Shown: positions 12,401 to 21,427 of the stretch, in pieces | How positions within the stretch are numbered: position 1 is the stretch's first letter | Layout: every line of letters starts with the position of its first letter | Assembly (NCBI RefSeq): GCF_029193595.2 | Contig: NZ_CP135052.1 | Span: forward strand, 3,224,001 to 3,288,000 | DNA length: 64,000 bases | Direction: 5' to 3' | Origin: Providencia hangzhouensis | GTDB taxonomy: Bacteria > Pseudomonadota > Gammaproteobacteria > Enterobacterales > Enterobacteriaceae | Made by a program: the position numbers and the translations under genes | The notes under the pieces: generated by a model | The model's database searches: none | What the model saw: only the letters and a program-made list of their open reading frames with translations | What the model was told of the DNA's origin: nothing

Positions 12401-12559
12401 TCAAATGAAGAGATGATGAATAAATTTCATGTTAATATTGAGCGAAGTTTAAACCCCATAAAAGCTAATCTTTATATTAATAATAAAATTGTCCATTCTA
12501 GAGAAGTTGAAATAAAGAAGAATAGACTCCTAACAACGATTAATGGTGATATTGCATAA
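9407..12559 (+). CDS. Large M66-family-like metalloprotease (StcE/dictomallein/TagA relative) with repeated modules
   Basis: 1050-residue, Asn/Lys/Ile-rich protein, far more AT-rich than its neighbours. The catalytic region (about 525-800) has HEFGHNFGLGDYH at 710-722 and a metzincin-type Met-turn in DAMSGGEF (Met764), followed by a YTPNSF segment, as in M66 mucin-degrading proteases. The third zinc-ligand position carries Asp720 where StcE has His. An N-terminal stretch (FFAQANIIPSK, about residue 90) also resembles StcE. About 90-110-residue modules recur at roughly 180-272, 300-393, 415-506 and 835-918. There is no signal peptide, and a TGA three codons upstream of the ATG excludes an N-terminal extension. 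SD GAGAAG at 9391. Secretion route and substrate unknown. Confidence 0.8.
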   Translation: MPNKNLSTTSPSLLINSFKNHILSIGNNDYYIDAINKSNSILDYWHLITEINKSFGNLSFFENGKTNHYFNNNQHSSDVDGELKGNVFFAQANIIPSKLHIDGDSKPKLVKERKTLIMFKPHTHIPEENPIQLNIYDKNHNLIMQKSLSPASKLPKIADNSIRETNLLPRDFKSPVNFDLVMRSNSELIEISKNQNYLHETILDNNKINLKLNHNNIKTPFILNNSIKYKGKTIKLHNTDNNDIEVNYGNNTSILPSKSSTLFICDENGHWLTKNDAKQIKYYSPPRKAPSNTLPIIYFEIGNLPDIDINKIDADFFEKNLEENPTLKIMKMDYDRVKKFTLKKNKKFTSKKIIFTSEAKESTFIHTTNKVFELKKDSVLLFHCNSDGKWENIPISSSNTSKINNSYPNKFDLTLDENELIIEASKKRNYLNNLIKNNDSIKILTSDGNWSRDFTLNKNDAFHNKKILFSSNASYNSYIHYGKNTIKLQTGENVLFVYDLDKKWIPINQNNKENFISNLEYIDKTWSTTIPKEYIHPEIKLEFNYQGQKSTLSNIDVGAPNELLINTFDIGLLTPPRNEHLFLNKFELNRQYYQTIPVKKLIVSRYEPIHLLKVVMPNGQVFTDNAPDEGGGHSGSMREWITKSFYANGVNTANYGINSSAPDADSFVPTSQITAYNSVGMYKNGRVVHGWSGGGGKATLNRTDSNELSHEFGHNFGLGDYHGGDEGGSHAVANKKNSTWLWDSDNNYFIPNIYQDGKLNHDAMSGGEFYDTRYNAYTAYTPNSFIAIQNRLESKYVFSTESKTGYKKWDPKTKEMVDAYLELSQFNTVEFTAINGSDITTNDLNSLFKKNKNIIIYNGNGYHAPKINIPLANENNKNAILRIESVADYNSELHVNNKIKLIKKNDSICYISDGYTWNRKDNNETILYKVPYKQGVPVVTLMGFYDPKDVIDSYIYPSLYGSYGMVYSHDKKIDTQMPYLEVIFEDGTISQYQLHNFRSNEEMMNKFHVNIERSLNPIKANLYINNKIVHSREVEIKKNRLLTTINGDIA

Positions 12560-12568
12560 TTTTATCTA

Positions 12569-12604
12569 AGTTATCACTAATTACTAAATTAATTAGTGAT
12601 AACT
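12569..12604. terminator. Long hairpin between convergent protease and efflux genes
   Basis: Perfect 15-bp stem AGTTATCACTAATTA with its complement and a 6-base loop, 10 bases after the protease stop. It lacks a T-run, so it may act as a bidirectional end or an mRNA-stabilising structure. Confidence 0.6.
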
Positions 12605-12646
12605 ATATACGACATAATGAAAAATAAAATCTTCAAACGGTCTACT

Positions 12647-13828
12647 CTATATTGATTTAACAAGAGATAAGCTCTTTTTTCTTGCAAGCAATCCAAACAA
12701 ACAGCCAACTAGCATAACTAATGCTAATGACATTTTTGGTGCGATAGGCAAACCGATTGCACAAAGTCCGAGAGTTGCTCCCCCTGCCATTTGAACAAAC
12801 CCCACTAAGGCAGATGCGGTGCCTGCTTCATTACCAAAAGGTTCTAAAGCGTAACTGGTTGCCGTTCCCATCATAAAGGCCAGCCCTGTACAAGCACAAG
12901 CGACAGGCAACATATAGACTAACCAATGGCTTTGTATTTCTATCGGTAATACGACAAAACCTAGCAATAATCCTAAACAGCCAACTGCCATCATTGAACT
13001 ACCAACCAATAAACAGGTTGGCCGCCCTATTTTATGAATAAAATAATTAGCGATATAACTGGCAAACATGATCCAAAAACCATTAACACCAAATACTATA
13101 GAAAACGCGAGCGGGCTTAATTGGGCATCCCCCATCAGCACAGTTGGTGCAAGTGACACATATGTTAATGCCATACCCATCGTGCCTGCGTTTACTAAGG
13201 CAAAAATAATAAATTGAGGATTCCCCAAAATTCGCCAATAAGTTTTCAGCGGAATAACTTTTACTTTAGGTAAATTAGCGGGGCGTGTTTCGGGTAAAAA
13301 AACCACAATTAGCACTAATATGACCAATGCATACAAAGCAAGAAACCAAAACGGTGCCCGCCAGCCCCATGCCTCAGCCAGCAAGCCTCCAAGTAATGGC
13401 GCTAACGCAGGAACAATATTCAATGTTCCATTTAAAAAACCAAAAGCGCGGGCCGCTTCTGTGCCATTCATTCGGTCACGTACACAGCTAAATGCCACCA
13501 CCGAAGTACAACAGACTGCAACCCCTTGCAATAAACGCGAGGCAATAAATACTGTGGGTGTTGTTGCTACAATGGCAACACCAGCACCAATGATGTACAA
13601 CACCATGCCCAAAATCGCGATAGGTTTTCGTCCATATCTATCGACTAATGGGCCCGAAATCAATTGCCCTAGCCCCAGAACAAGAATGAACAATGCTATC
13701 GTTGACTGGATCACCGACTCACTGCTTCCTAAATCCTTCGCAATATCAGGTATTGTTGGTAAATATAAATCAATCCCTAATGGACCAAGTAATACCAATA
13801 AAAGTAATAAGATAAGAAAATTACGCAT
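12647..13828 (-). CDS. Bcr/CflA-family MFS drug efflux transporter
   Basis: 393-residue inner-membrane protein with about 12 hydrophobic segments. The MFS motif A appears as GPLVDRYGRKP near residue 60, motif C-like glycines in the fifth helix (NIVPALAPLLGGLL), and PETRP before the central loop. GIDLYLPTIPDIA at the N-terminus is typical of DHA1 Bcr/CflA/CmlA/FloR exporters, which use the proton gradient to expel drugs such as bicyclomycin or phenicols. The substrate here is not predictable. A phenicol-type acetyltransferase lies about 3.5 kb away, but there is no operon link. Monocistronic and convergent with the protease. Confidence 0.87.
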   Translation of the reverse strand: MRNFLILLLLLVLLGPLGIDLYLPTIPDIAKDLGSSESVIQSTIALFILVLGLGQLISGPLVDRYGRKPIAILGMVLYIIGAGVAIVATTPTVFIASRLLQGVAVCCTSVVAFSCVRDRMNGTEAARAFGFLNGTLNIVPALAPLLGGLLAEAWGWRAPFWFLALYALVILVLIVVFLPETRPANLPKVKVIPLKTYWRILGNPQFIIFALVNAGTMGMALTYVSLAPTVLMGDAQLSPLAFSIVFGVNGFWIMFASYIANYFIHKIGRPTCLLVGSSMMAVGCLGLLLGFVVLPIEIQSHWLVYMLPVACACTGLAFMMGTATSYALEPFGNEAGTASALVGFVQMAGGATLGLCAIGLPIAPKMSLALVMLVGCLFGLLARKKSLSLVKSI

Positions 13829-13961
13829 AAACCATGCCCAGACTCGATAAAGTTAATTTTTAAAATATGAGATGCAATAAATTATAGAAAAGCTAAAGCC
13901 ACCGTCGAATTAATGATTTACTTATAATAATAAATTAAATATTTTACGGCTCTTCAAAGTC

Positions 13962-13989
13962 AAAAAAGGCGCTAAACCTAGCGCCTTTT
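13962..13989 (-). terminator. gnd terminator
   Basis: Stem GGCGCTA / TAGCGCC (extended by flanking A/T pairs) with a short loop and a six-T run on the minus strand, about 30 bases past the gnd stop. Confidence 0.88.
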
Positions 13990-14018
13990 GTGTTATCAAA
14001 AATTAATGATAACGAATT

Positions 14019-15425
14019 TTATTCCATCCACTCAGTGTGGAAAACACCGTCTTTATCTGTACGTTTATAAGTGTGAGCACCGAAGTAGTCACGTTGCGCT
14101 TGGATCAAGTTTGCAGGCAATACTGCTGAACGGTAGCTATCATAATAAGAGATAGCCGCTGAGAATGTCGGTGTTGGGATACCATTTTGTACGCCATAGC
14201 AGACAACATCACGCAGTGCTTGCTGATATTCGTCAGCAATTTGCTTGAAATATGGCGCTAGCAGTAAGTTTGCAATTTTCGCATCTTGGTTATACGCATC
14301 AGTAATTTTTTGCAGGAACTGCGCACGAATGATACAACCTGCACGGAAGATTTTTGCGATTTCACCATAGTTTAAATCCCAATTATATTCTTCTGATGCT
14401 GCTTTCAGTTGTTGGAAGCCTTGCGCATAAGACACAATTTTACCTAAATACAGTGCACGGCGAACTTTTTCAATAAAGTCTTTTTTATCACCTTCAACAG
14501 CTTTTAGGGTTGGACCGGTTAATACTTTAGATGCCGCAACGCGCTGGTCTTTTAAGAAAGAAATATAACGCGCAAATACAGATTCAGTAATTAAAGTCAG
14601 AGGGATACCTAAATCCAGCGCACTCTGGCTAGTCCATTTACCTGTACCTTTATTAGCCGCTTCATCGAGGATCACATCAACGAGATATTTACCATCTTCA
14701 TCTTTTTTCTTGAAAATATCAGCTGTAATTTCAATTAAATAGCTGCTCAGCTCACCTTTGTTCCACTCAGCAAAGATACCTGCTAACTCTTCGTTGCTCA
14801 GGTTCAAAGAACCTTTTAATAATGAATAGGCTTCTGCGATTAATTGCATATCACCGTATTCAATACCGTTGTGAACCATTTTCACATAGTGGCCCGCACC
14901 ATCTGCACCAATATAGGTCACACAAGGTTCGCCTTCAGCCTGTGCTGCGATTTCTTTTAAGATTGGCGCAACTAATTCATAAGCTTCTTTTTGCCCGCCC
15001 GGCATAATTGAAGGGCCTTTCAGTGCGCCTTCTTCACCACCTGAAACACCAGTACCGATGAAATTAAAACCTTGCTCGGATAATTCACGATTACGACGGA
15101 TAGTATCAGTGAATAAGGTATTACCGCCGTCAATTAAGATATCCCCTTTGTCCAGATGAGGAGTCAGCGAGGCAATGGTTTTGTCCGTCGCTTCACCCGC
15201 TTTAACCATCAACAAGATGCGGCGAGGTTTTTCCAGAGAGTCAACAAACTCTTCAATTGTATAGTTGGGAACTAATTTTTTCCCTGGATTTTCGGCAATC
15301 ACTTCGTCTGTTTTATCTTTAGAACGGTTAAAGATAGACACTGAGTAACCGCGGCTTTCAATATTGAGCGCAAGGTTACGCCCCATGACTGCCATTCCGA
15401 CAACACCAATCTGCTGCTTTGACAT
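14019..15425 (-). CDS. gnd: 6-phosphogluconate dehydrogenase, decarboxylating
   Basis: Oxidative pentose phosphate enzyme giving ribulose-5-phosphate, CO2 and NADPH. 468 residues from the ATG at 15425, identical in length to E. coli Gnd. That start ([10 protein letters not shown]) has AGGAG upstream and is preferred over one nine codons earlier. The Rossmann motif GMAVMGRN, catalytic [11 protein letters not shown] and [10 protein letters not shown], and the C-terminal [20 protein letters not shown] are all present. In E. coli gnd lies near his with O-antigen genes between; here the interval holds accessory iron-uptake, protease and efflux genes. Confidence 0.97.
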   Translation of the reverse strand: MSKQQIGVVGMAVMGRNLALNIESRGYSVSIFNRSKDKTDEVIAENPGKKLVPNYTIEEFVDSLEKPRRILLMVKAGEATDKTIASLTPHLDKGDILIDGGNTLFTDTIRRNRELSEQGFNFIGTGVSGGEEGALKGPSIMPGGQKEAYELVAPILKEIAAQAEGEPCVTYIGADGAGHYVKMVHNGIEYGDMQLIAEAYSLLKGSLNLSNEELAGIFAEWNKGELSSYLIEITADIFKKKDEDGKYLVDVILDEAANKGTGKWTSQSALDLGIPLTLITESVFARYISFLKDQRVAASKVLTGPTLKAVEGDKKDFIEKVRRALYLGKIVSYAQGFQQLKAASEEYNWDLNYGEIAKIFRAGCIIRAQFLQKITDAYNQDAKIANLLLAPYFKQIADEYQQALRDVVCYGVQNGIPTPTFSAAISYYDSYRSAVLPANLIQAQRDYFGAHTYKRTDKDGVFHTEWME

Positions 15426-15667
15426 GAACAACTCCTGTCTGATTAGGACCAAGTCAGCCTCGACCGTGCTGACATTCTGTTAACGGGATCACATATTAAC
15501 CTAGGATTGGGCAGCATGGTAGTTATTGATGCAATCGATGACGTATACAAGGCCATTTTTGTCAAGAATTGTCCAATTAGCGTGATTTTTTATTGATATT
15601 TCATTCAACAAACCGCATTATTCATTCGTCGGTATAAGCCGTCATATCAGAAGGTAAAACAAACTGT

Positions 15668-17251
15668 ATGGAATGGATCGCAGATCCTTCGATTTGGGCG
15701 GGCCTCGCTACCCTTATCGTTCTAGAAATCGTTCTTGGTATTGATAACCTCGTTTTCATCGCCATTCTGGCAGATAAGCTCCCGCCAAAGCTGCGTGATA
15801 GAGCCCGTGTAACTGGACTTTTATTAGCCCTGATTATGCGTGTTGTGCTTCTATTTAGCTTGTCATGGCTCATTACCCTCACGAAACCAATATTAACCCT
15901 CTTTGAGCATCCTTTTAGTGCTCGAGATTTAATCATGTTGGTGGGTGGTCTATTCCTCTTGTTTAAAGCCACAATGGAACTAAACGAGCGGTTGGAGGGG
16001 AAAGACGAACACACCAATACTCAAAGAAAGACATCGAATTTCTGGGCTGTTGTTGCACAAATTATTGTTCTTGATGCCGTATTCTCACTGGACTCCGTGA
16101 TCACCGCTGTCGGCATGGTTGACCATATCGGCGTAATGATTGCCGCTGTAACCATTGCTATGGTATTAATGATTTGGGCAAGTAAACCGTTAACTAGCTT
16201 TGTTAACCAGCACCCAACCATTGTCATACTGTGTTTAAGCTTCTTACTGATGATTGGTTTCAGCTTAGTTGCCGAAGGGTTTGGCTATGCCATACCGAAA
16301 GGTTACTTATACGCTGCAATTGGCTTCTCTATCATGATTGAAGTCCTAAATCAATTTGCCCAATTTAACCGTCGTAAGTTCCTTAAAGGCTCACGTCCAC
16401 TACGTGAACGTACGGCAGAAGCGGTCTTACGTATTCTTAGCGGTAATAATGAGCGTGGGGAATTAGACCCGCACACTTCTGACCTTATCGCTGATAATCA
16501 ATCGGTTTTTGACCCACAAGAGCGCTTGATGATTGCTCGTGTGTTAGGTATGGCACAACGTAACGTAGAAAGCATCATGACATCACGCCATGATGTGGAT
16601 TACCTTGACATTAATAAGTCTTCTGCGGATTTACTGCAATTAATGGAGAAAAACCCACACTCACGTTTAGTTGTCATTGATGAAACGATTAGTGATGAAC
16701 CTGTTGGGGTGGTACATGTAATGGATTTGGTTAAACAGCAATTAAAAGGCCAGCCATTAAACTTACGAGCACTGATTACCCAGCCATTGATATTCCCTGA
16801 AGGGCTATCTCTGTTAAAAGCGTTAGAGCAGTTCCGTAAGGCGCATACTCACTTTGCCTTTGTTGTGGACGAGTTTGGTTCTATCGAAGGTATAGTGACA
16901 TTGACCGACGTAATGGAAACCATCGCGGGTAATTTACCCGTTGGTGATGAAGAAAATGACTCTCGCCACGACATTCAAAAACTCGATGATGGTACTTGGA
17001 TTGCCAACGGCTTTATGCCACTTGAAGACCTGATCATGTTTATCCCTATGGAATTAGACGATAAACGTGAATATGAAACGATTGCAGGCCTTTTAATGGA
17101 GCACTTGCAGCGTGTTCCTGAAGTGGGAGAGCAAGTCACTATCAATGGTTGTATTTTCCAACCATTGGAAGTCAATAGCCACCGAGTCAATAAAGTGTTA
17201 ATCACGCCACCTGCCCCTGAAGGTGATGGCTATGAATTTGAAGATGATTAA
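15668..17251 (+). CDS. yegH: TerC-family membrane protein with CBS pair and CorC/HlyC domain (YegH)
   Basis: 527 residues, same length as E. coli YegH. The N-terminal half (1-230) is a TerC-type integral membrane domain with about seven helices and the acidic motifs [16 protein letters not shown] ([13 protein letters not shown]) and [13 protein letters not shown]. It is followed by a CBS-domain pair (about 300-420, with [20 protein letters not shown]) and a C-terminal transporter-associated (CorC/HlyC) domain. The family is linked to metal-ion export, possibly manganese co-metalation of exported proteins; function of YegH itself is not settled. Next to asmA-dcd-udk as in E. coli. Confidence 0.93.
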   Translation: MEWIADPSIWAGLATLIVLEIVLGIDNLVFIAILADKLPPKLRDRARVTGLLLALIMRVVLLFSLSWLITLTKPILTLFEHPFSARDLIMLVGGLFLLFKATMELNERLEGKDEHTNTQRKTSNFWAVVAQIIVLDAVFSLDSVITAVGMVDHIGVMIAAVTIAMVLMIWASKPLTSFVNQHPTIVILCLSFLLMIGFSLVAEGFGYAIPKGYLYAAIGFSIMIEVLNQFAQFNRRKFLKGSRPLRERTAEAVLRILSGNNERGELDPHTSDLIADNQSVFDPQERLMIARVLGMAQRNVESIMTSRHDVDYLDINKSSADLLQLMEKNPHSRLVVIDETISDEPVGVVHVMDLVKQQLKGQPLNLRALITQPLIFPEGLSLLKALEQFRKAHTHFAFVVDEFGSIEGIVTLTDVMETIAGNLPVGDEENDSRHDIQKLDDGTWIANGFMPLEDLIMFIPMELDDKREYETIAGLLMEHLQRVPEVGEQVTINGCIFQPLEVNSHRVNKVLITPPAPEGDGYEFEDD

Positions 17252-17272
17252 TTAGTTTTATTTCTTTACTAC

Positions 17273-17302
17273 AATACCGGCCTATAGAGTCGGTATTTTT
17301 TT
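17273..17302 (+). terminator. yegH terminator
   Basis: Stem AATACCG / CGGTATT with an 11-base loop and a run of eight T starting 22 bases past the yegH stop. Confidence 0.85.
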
Positions 17303-17434
17303 GTCTAAAAACCGCAGATGTTATCTCTTTACCCGTTAACAATAAAAACAGTAGCGTTTTATTAAAGAAAATAGCATTGAAACACTGAATAATTCGACCA
17401 ATAAAATACAATTAACTTTAATAAAGGTCATATT

Positions 17435-17968
17435 ATGTATATCAATAGCAATCAACCAAATAATACTAGTCAGAATGTAAAAATAAATAACTCATCAAAA
17501 GGTGTAAGTGGAAACACGAGTAGCGTTAGTAATCATAATCAAAAATGCCCTGTGGCAACTTCAGAAAAAATAGTCCATAAAAAAGAGATTACTAAGCTGA
17601 ATAAAGATATTACTACTGGATTAAGTCACATTAAATCGAAGCTAAGTAATATTCTAAGTGACAAAGCATCAGGACCTTTCCAAAATGATTCTATCAAAGA
17701 GTTAAAGTCACAGCTAGATAGACTAACGGCATCCGTTAAATCGTATCAGGATAAACTAGATTCCTCATCATATAAACACAATAGTTCAAAGCAAAAAACA
17801 ATCACTAAGCTAGAGACTAAATTATCAACAATCACTGAAAAGATGAGTAAGGCAGAAAGTAACAATAAGTTTAATGTTAGTAGAGGTAACCAAGCTCATC
17901 TTGATAATATGCAAAAAGCGGCTGATTTAAGGAAGGGGAACAAAGCCCCATCCAAATTTGAACCATAA
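17435..17968 (+). CDS. Orphan hydrophilic coiled-coil protein, possibly secreted
   Basis: 177 residues, not recognised. The first 40 residues are rich in Asn, Ser, Thr and Gln with almost no acidic residues, resembling the flexible export signals of type III secretion substrates; residues 45-145 are heptad-rich and probably form a coiled coil (IKELKSQLDRLTASVKSYQDKL, split here: IKELKSQLDR then LTASVKSYQDKL). There is no Sec signal peptide or membrane segment. SD AAAGG precedes the ATG. Base composition is AT-rich and the gene sits alone between yegH and asmA, pairs conserved without it in E. coli, so it looks acquired. Secretion is inference only. Confidence 0.7.
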   Translation: MYINSNQPNNTSQNVKINNSSKGVSGNTSSVSNHNQKCPVATSEKIVHKKEITKLNKDITTGLSHIKSKLSNILSDKASGPFQNDSIKELKSQLDRLTASVKSYQDKLDSSSYKHNSSKQKTITKLETKLSTITEKMSKAESNNKFNVSRGNQAHLDNMQKAADLRKGNKAPSKFEP

Positions 17969-17976
17969 ATATTAAG

Positions 17977-18003
17977 TGGAGTCACCTGTTTTAGGTGGCT
18001 CCA
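17977..18003 (+). terminator. Hairpin after the orphan coiled-coil gene
   Basis: Stem TGGAGTCACCT with AGGTGGCTCCA (one G-T pair) and a GTTTT loop, 9 bases past the stop. There is no T-run, so termination is uncertain. Confidence 0.5.
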
Positions 18004-18018
18004 TGATGACATATATCG

Positions 18019-19857
18019 TTACAATGCATTCAATAAATCATTAAGCCCTTTATTTTCTTCTTTCTTTAAAAAATTACCAAGGGCTTCTTTGGCTTGAGTC
18101 CGTAACTCATCACGCAGTAGTTTTTCCACATCTAATTGGTATTTTAAATTATTCCAACTACCATAAATACGCAGTGGAATAGTCATTGCTTGCAATTGCT
18201 GGACTAAACGTGAATCACCGCCCCAGCCGTTAGCAATATTAACCCCTAAATTGACATCAATAGTTTCATTAGGGATATTTATACGACCTTGCCCACTAAT
18301 GTTAACTAAGGATGACGTTGCATTCATAGAGGAAATATTCAAATTACCTTTATTTAATTTACCTGCCACAATGAAAGAATCAACCTCAGTGACGTTACCC
18401 GTATTCACTGGTGCATTAATTTTATTGGTTACTCTGGAAACGGATTGCTGAATTAATAAAGGAATATTCAACCCCTGCAATTTTGCATTTCTTAACTCAA
18501 AATTAACAGGCCCCTGCCATTGATTTTTTACTGCATGGTCATCATAACCTACACCCGATAATGTGCTATTTAACGAAATTACCCCACTTAATTTTTGTGG
18601 CATATTGAAGGCTTTTAATAGTGGTGTTAGGTCGATATTTTTAAAATCCGGCCTTGCGGAAACGTATGCCGGCGTTGAACTGTAATTAAATGTCACTGGT
18701 AATGAGAAGGCACCACCAAATGCCTTACCCTGTAATTTTGAAACCGTCAAACGAGGTGTTTGGTTTTGTGCCTCAAAAACTACGTCACTAACCATCATTC
18801 CACGATAGATTAACTGGTTAATGGCTAAATTGATATTGGCGGAAAATGCCTGCAAGCCAGATAAATCATATTGTTGAGGATTTGCACCAGAAATAACCGG
18901 TTTAACACCAACACGGTTATTATTCACCTCTGATTCGATATGGGTACTGCTAGGCATAGTCCCCAGTAAGTTATCTAAATCTAATTTTTCGGCCACTAAA
19001 TTGACCATTACTTTGGGGGTATCGGCTAATTGTATACTGGCATCGCCTGACAGGGCACTTTCATTAGCCGTTATCACCAAATGGCTTAAACTGGCACTTT
19101 CTACTTTCCCTTTGGTGTATAGAAAATCACTTGTTATTTGCCCTTCAATTCCACTTTCAGGCAAATCAACACCACTCAATTTATAATCAAATTGCGTTAA
19201 TTGCCCACTAATCTTTTGATTTACATCCGATAAATCGATATCTGCACGTAAATTAAATACAAACTCTTGTTGGTTTTTATTTAGATTTCCACTGAATTTA
19301 ACGGCGACCTGTTTTTTATCACTTTTCTTCAGTGATAAATCAATGTTACGTAGGTTAAACTCATCTTTAGATGTTTGCCAAATCACTAAGCTATTGGAAA
19401 TATTAATTTTTTCTATATCTAATAACCAGCTATTTTTCTCTGGTAAAGGGGAGGATGTAGGCACACCACCTGGCGCGACAGGAGCATTACGGTGAGTTTG
19501 GATTTCGCTATCCGGTGTTTTGCGGATAACAGCACCATCAATCACAATTTGCTCAACAGAAAGCTTATGGGAAATAAGTGGCCATAATTCAACATCTAAG
19601 CGCATATTATCTGCACTCAGTATGGGTTTAGCGGCATTCGGTGCAGTAAGGGAAACAGGGCCAGTAATAATGCTTAAAGTTGGCCATACATGCCAACGCA
19701 TATCACCGTTGAATTCAAGTTGATAACCGCTTTTTTTCTCTACCTGTTCAACAATATAATGACGAAAATCATTCGGGTTCACCAACATTACAAGTGTGGT
19801 TAACCCTGCAACAATTACCACGAGTAAAATAATCAGTGTCGTCAAAAAACGTTTCAT
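18019..19857 (-). CDS. asmA: AsmA, AsmA-like outer-membrane assembly / lipid transport protein
   Basis: 612 residues (E. coli AsmA is 617). An N-terminal membrane anchor (residues 4-27) is followed by the AsmA chorein-like N-terminal domain (NPNDFRHYIVEQVEKKSG, GDMRWHVWPTLSI) and a long periplasmic beta-rich region ending in the C-terminal AsmA domain (SQGRI-type INISGQGRINIPNETIDVNLG segments). AsmA-like proteins are thought to bridge the envelope for phospholipid transport and affect LPS levels. It is last in the udk-dcd-asmA row, as in E. coli. Confidence 0.94.
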   Translation of the reverse strand: MKRFLTTLIILLVVIVAGLTTLVMLVNPNDFRHYIVEQVEKKSGYQLEFNGDMRWHVWPTLSIITGPVSLTAPNAAKPILSADNMRLDVELWPLISHKLSVEQIVIDGAVIRKTPDSEIQTHRNAPVAPGGVPTSSPLPEKNSWLLDIEKINISNSLVIWQTSKDEFNLRNIDLSLKKSDKKQVAVKFSGNLNKNQQEFVFNLRADIDLSDVNQKISGQLTQFDYKLSGVDLPESGIEGQITSDFLYTKGKVESASLSHLVITANESALSGDASIQLADTPKVMVNLVAEKLDLDNLLGTMPSSTHIESEVNNNRVGVKPVISGANPQQYDLSGLQAFSANINLAINQLIYRGMMVSDVVFEAQNQTPRLTVSKLQGKAFGGAFSLPVTFNYSSTPAYVSARPDFKNIDLTPLLKAFNMPQKLSGVISLNSTLSGVGYDDHAVKNQWQGPVNFELRNAKLQGLNIPLLIQQSVSRVTNKINAPVNTGNVTEVDSFIVAGKLNKGNLNISSMNATSSLVNISGQGRINIPNETIDVNLGVNIANGWGGDSRLVQQLQAMTIPLRIYGSWNNLKYQLDVEKLLRDELRTQAKEALGNFLKKEENKGLNDLLNAL

Positions 19858-19924
19858 CCTTCCCTCTCTTAAATTCCGCTTGCGCTCGCCACAAAAATGA
19901 ACTCACACCTATCCCTGAAAATGG

Positions 19925-19969
19925 GCGGAAATTACCTGTTTAATCTCCATTAAACGCCGCAATTTCCGC
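19925..19969 (-). other. Nested hairpin between dcd and asmA
   Basis: Outer stem GCGGAAATT / AATTTCCGC (19925-19933 with 19961-19969) and inner stem GTTTAAT / ATTAAAC (19938-19944 with 19949-19955) around a CTCC loop, with an asymmetric internal loop. It has no T-run. It could modulate read-through or mRNA processing between the two genes. Confidence 0.5.
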
Positions 19970-19984
19970 AAAGTTCACCGGTTA

Positions 19985-20566
19985 TCAGTCTTCGCTGATA
20001 CGGCTACCAACAGCACCTTGTTGGTTTTTATATTTAGCGTCTTGTCGGCTATTATAAGGGCGATCAGCACTACCAGATAACGGCTCAAAACTTAATGCGC
20101 CAATCACCATGCCAGGACGCAACGCTAACGGTAATTTACCTGAATTGTAGAATTCTAGCACGATTTGCCCATGCCAACCGGGGTCAATTCGATGTGCTGT
20201 TACGTGCACCATCAAACCTAACCGCGCTAATGAAGAGCGCCCGTCTAGCCAACCGACAAGGTTATCAGGGAGCGTAACAGACTCAAGCGTCACTGCAAGT
20301 GCTAATTCACCTGGATGTAGGAAAAAGGGCTCATCTTCATCAAGCACAATTTCATCACTCATGACGCGATCTAATGCGGCATTAACCTCATCTTTAGGGC
20401 CACTAAGGTCAATAAATGCAGCCGTGTGTCCTCGAAAAACACGGAATTGATTTCCTAAACGAACATCTGCAGTTGCACCATTGATTCGTTCAACTGGTGG
20501 GCGTGGGCTAATAACTAATTTACCATCATCCATCCATTGAATAATATCGCGGTCACAAAGACGCAT
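19985..20566 (-). CDS. dcd: dCTP deaminase
   Basis: 193 residues from the ATG at 20566, exactly the E. coli length. This start follows GGGGGAAAC, and the six extra upstream codons are not needed. The enzyme deaminates dCTP to dUTP, the main route to dTMP in enterobacteria. Signature segments are [29 protein letters not shown] (catalytic Glu region follows in GQIVLEFYN) and the C-terminal [10 protein letters not shown]. It lies 38 bases downstream of udk, both pyrimidine metabolism genes. Confidence 0.97.
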   Translation of the reverse strand: MRLCDRDIIQWMDDGKLVISPRPPVERINGATADVRLGNQFRVFRGHTAAFIDLSGPKDEVNAALDRVMSDEIVLDEDEPFFLHPGELALAVTLESVTLPDNLVGWLDGRSSLARLGLMVHVTAHRIDPGWHGQIVLEFYNSGKLPLALRPGMVIGALSFEPLSGSADRPYNSRQDAKYKNQQGAVGSRISED

Positions 20567-20604
20567 GGTTGTTTCCCCCTTCATTATTTTAATTTCTGCG
20601 CGGT

Positions 20605-21249
20605 TTAATCTTGACAGAATTCGCCAATTTTCGCTTTCAAGATATCAATCGCAACACGGTTTTTTCCCCCGCGAGGTACTATAATATCGGCATATTGCTT
20701 TGATGGCTCAATAAATTGCAAAAACATTGGGCGAACCGTTTTATTATATTGGTCAATAACGGAGTCGAGCGTTCTGCCCCTTTCATTTACATCACGTTTA
20801 ATACGGCGCATCAAGCAAATATCAAGTGGCGTATCGACAAAAATAGAAAAATCCATTTCACCACGTAAGCGCTTATCTGTTAATAATAAAATACCTTCAA
20901 TGATAATAACTTTTTTAGGTTTAAACGTGATGGTTTTCTGTTTACGGGTATGAGCGACATAGTCGTATTGCGGAATTTCTACTGCTTGGCCACTTTTCAG
21001 TGATTTGAGATGTTCATAAAGCAAGCTGTGGTCCATCGAGTTAGGATGGTCATAATTTACTTTAAGACGCTCTTCCATTGGGACATCGGCTTGGTCTTTG
21101 TAATAACAATCTTCTGGAATAACACCGATATTATGATCACCAACCTGTTCCCTTAATTCACGGTATAACGTGCTGGCAATTAAGCTTTTGCCAGATGCAG
21201 AGGCTCCCGATATACCTACAATGGTACAGTGATGCGCTATGTCAGTCAT
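20605..21249 (-). CDS. udk: Uridine kinase
   Basis: 214-residue P-loop kinase (E. coli Udk 213) that phosphorylates uridine and cytidine to UMP and CMP with GTP or ATP. Walker A is [11 protein letters not shown] at residues 12-22; the nucleoside-binding YDHPNSMDH and the IIEGILLL beta strand and [12 protein letters not shown] lid are present. Forms a likely operon with dcd and asmA. The salvage link continues with cdd further along the window. Confidence 0.97.
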   Translation of the reverse strand: MTDIAHHCTIVGISGASASGKSLIASTLYRELREQVGDHNIGVIPEDCYYKDQADVPMEERLKVNYDHPNSMDHSLLYEHLKSLKSGQAVEIPQYDYVAHTRKQKTITFKPKKVIIIEGILLLTDKRLRGEMDFSIFVDTPLDICLMRRIKRDVNERGRTLDSVIDQYNKTVRPMFLQFIEPSKQYADIIVPRGGKNRVAIDILKAKIGEFCQD

Positions 21250-21427
21250 AAAATGATAACCTGGTTAAATATTAGAAATGAAAATACACAACAACAAAAT
21301 GTTATGTTGGCGGAATTATAGGGGGTAATGGCGTGTTGTTCCAGCATACCTCAACAAAGTTCGCTAAAAAAACACCCATTAGATAGGAAATGCCGTAAAT
21401 CAAAGCGTACAAAATGTCATTTATACA

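Noticed and set aside
8464..13828. Acetyltransferase and Bcr/CflA pump as one drug-resistance cluster
   Set aside because: A 3.1-kb protease gene on the other strand lies between them, each has its own signals, and neither substrate is known.
15426..15667. Search for a tRNA or small RNA in the gnd-yegH gap and other gaps
   Set aside because: No cloverleaf, CCA end or T-loop sequence was found in any intergenic region.
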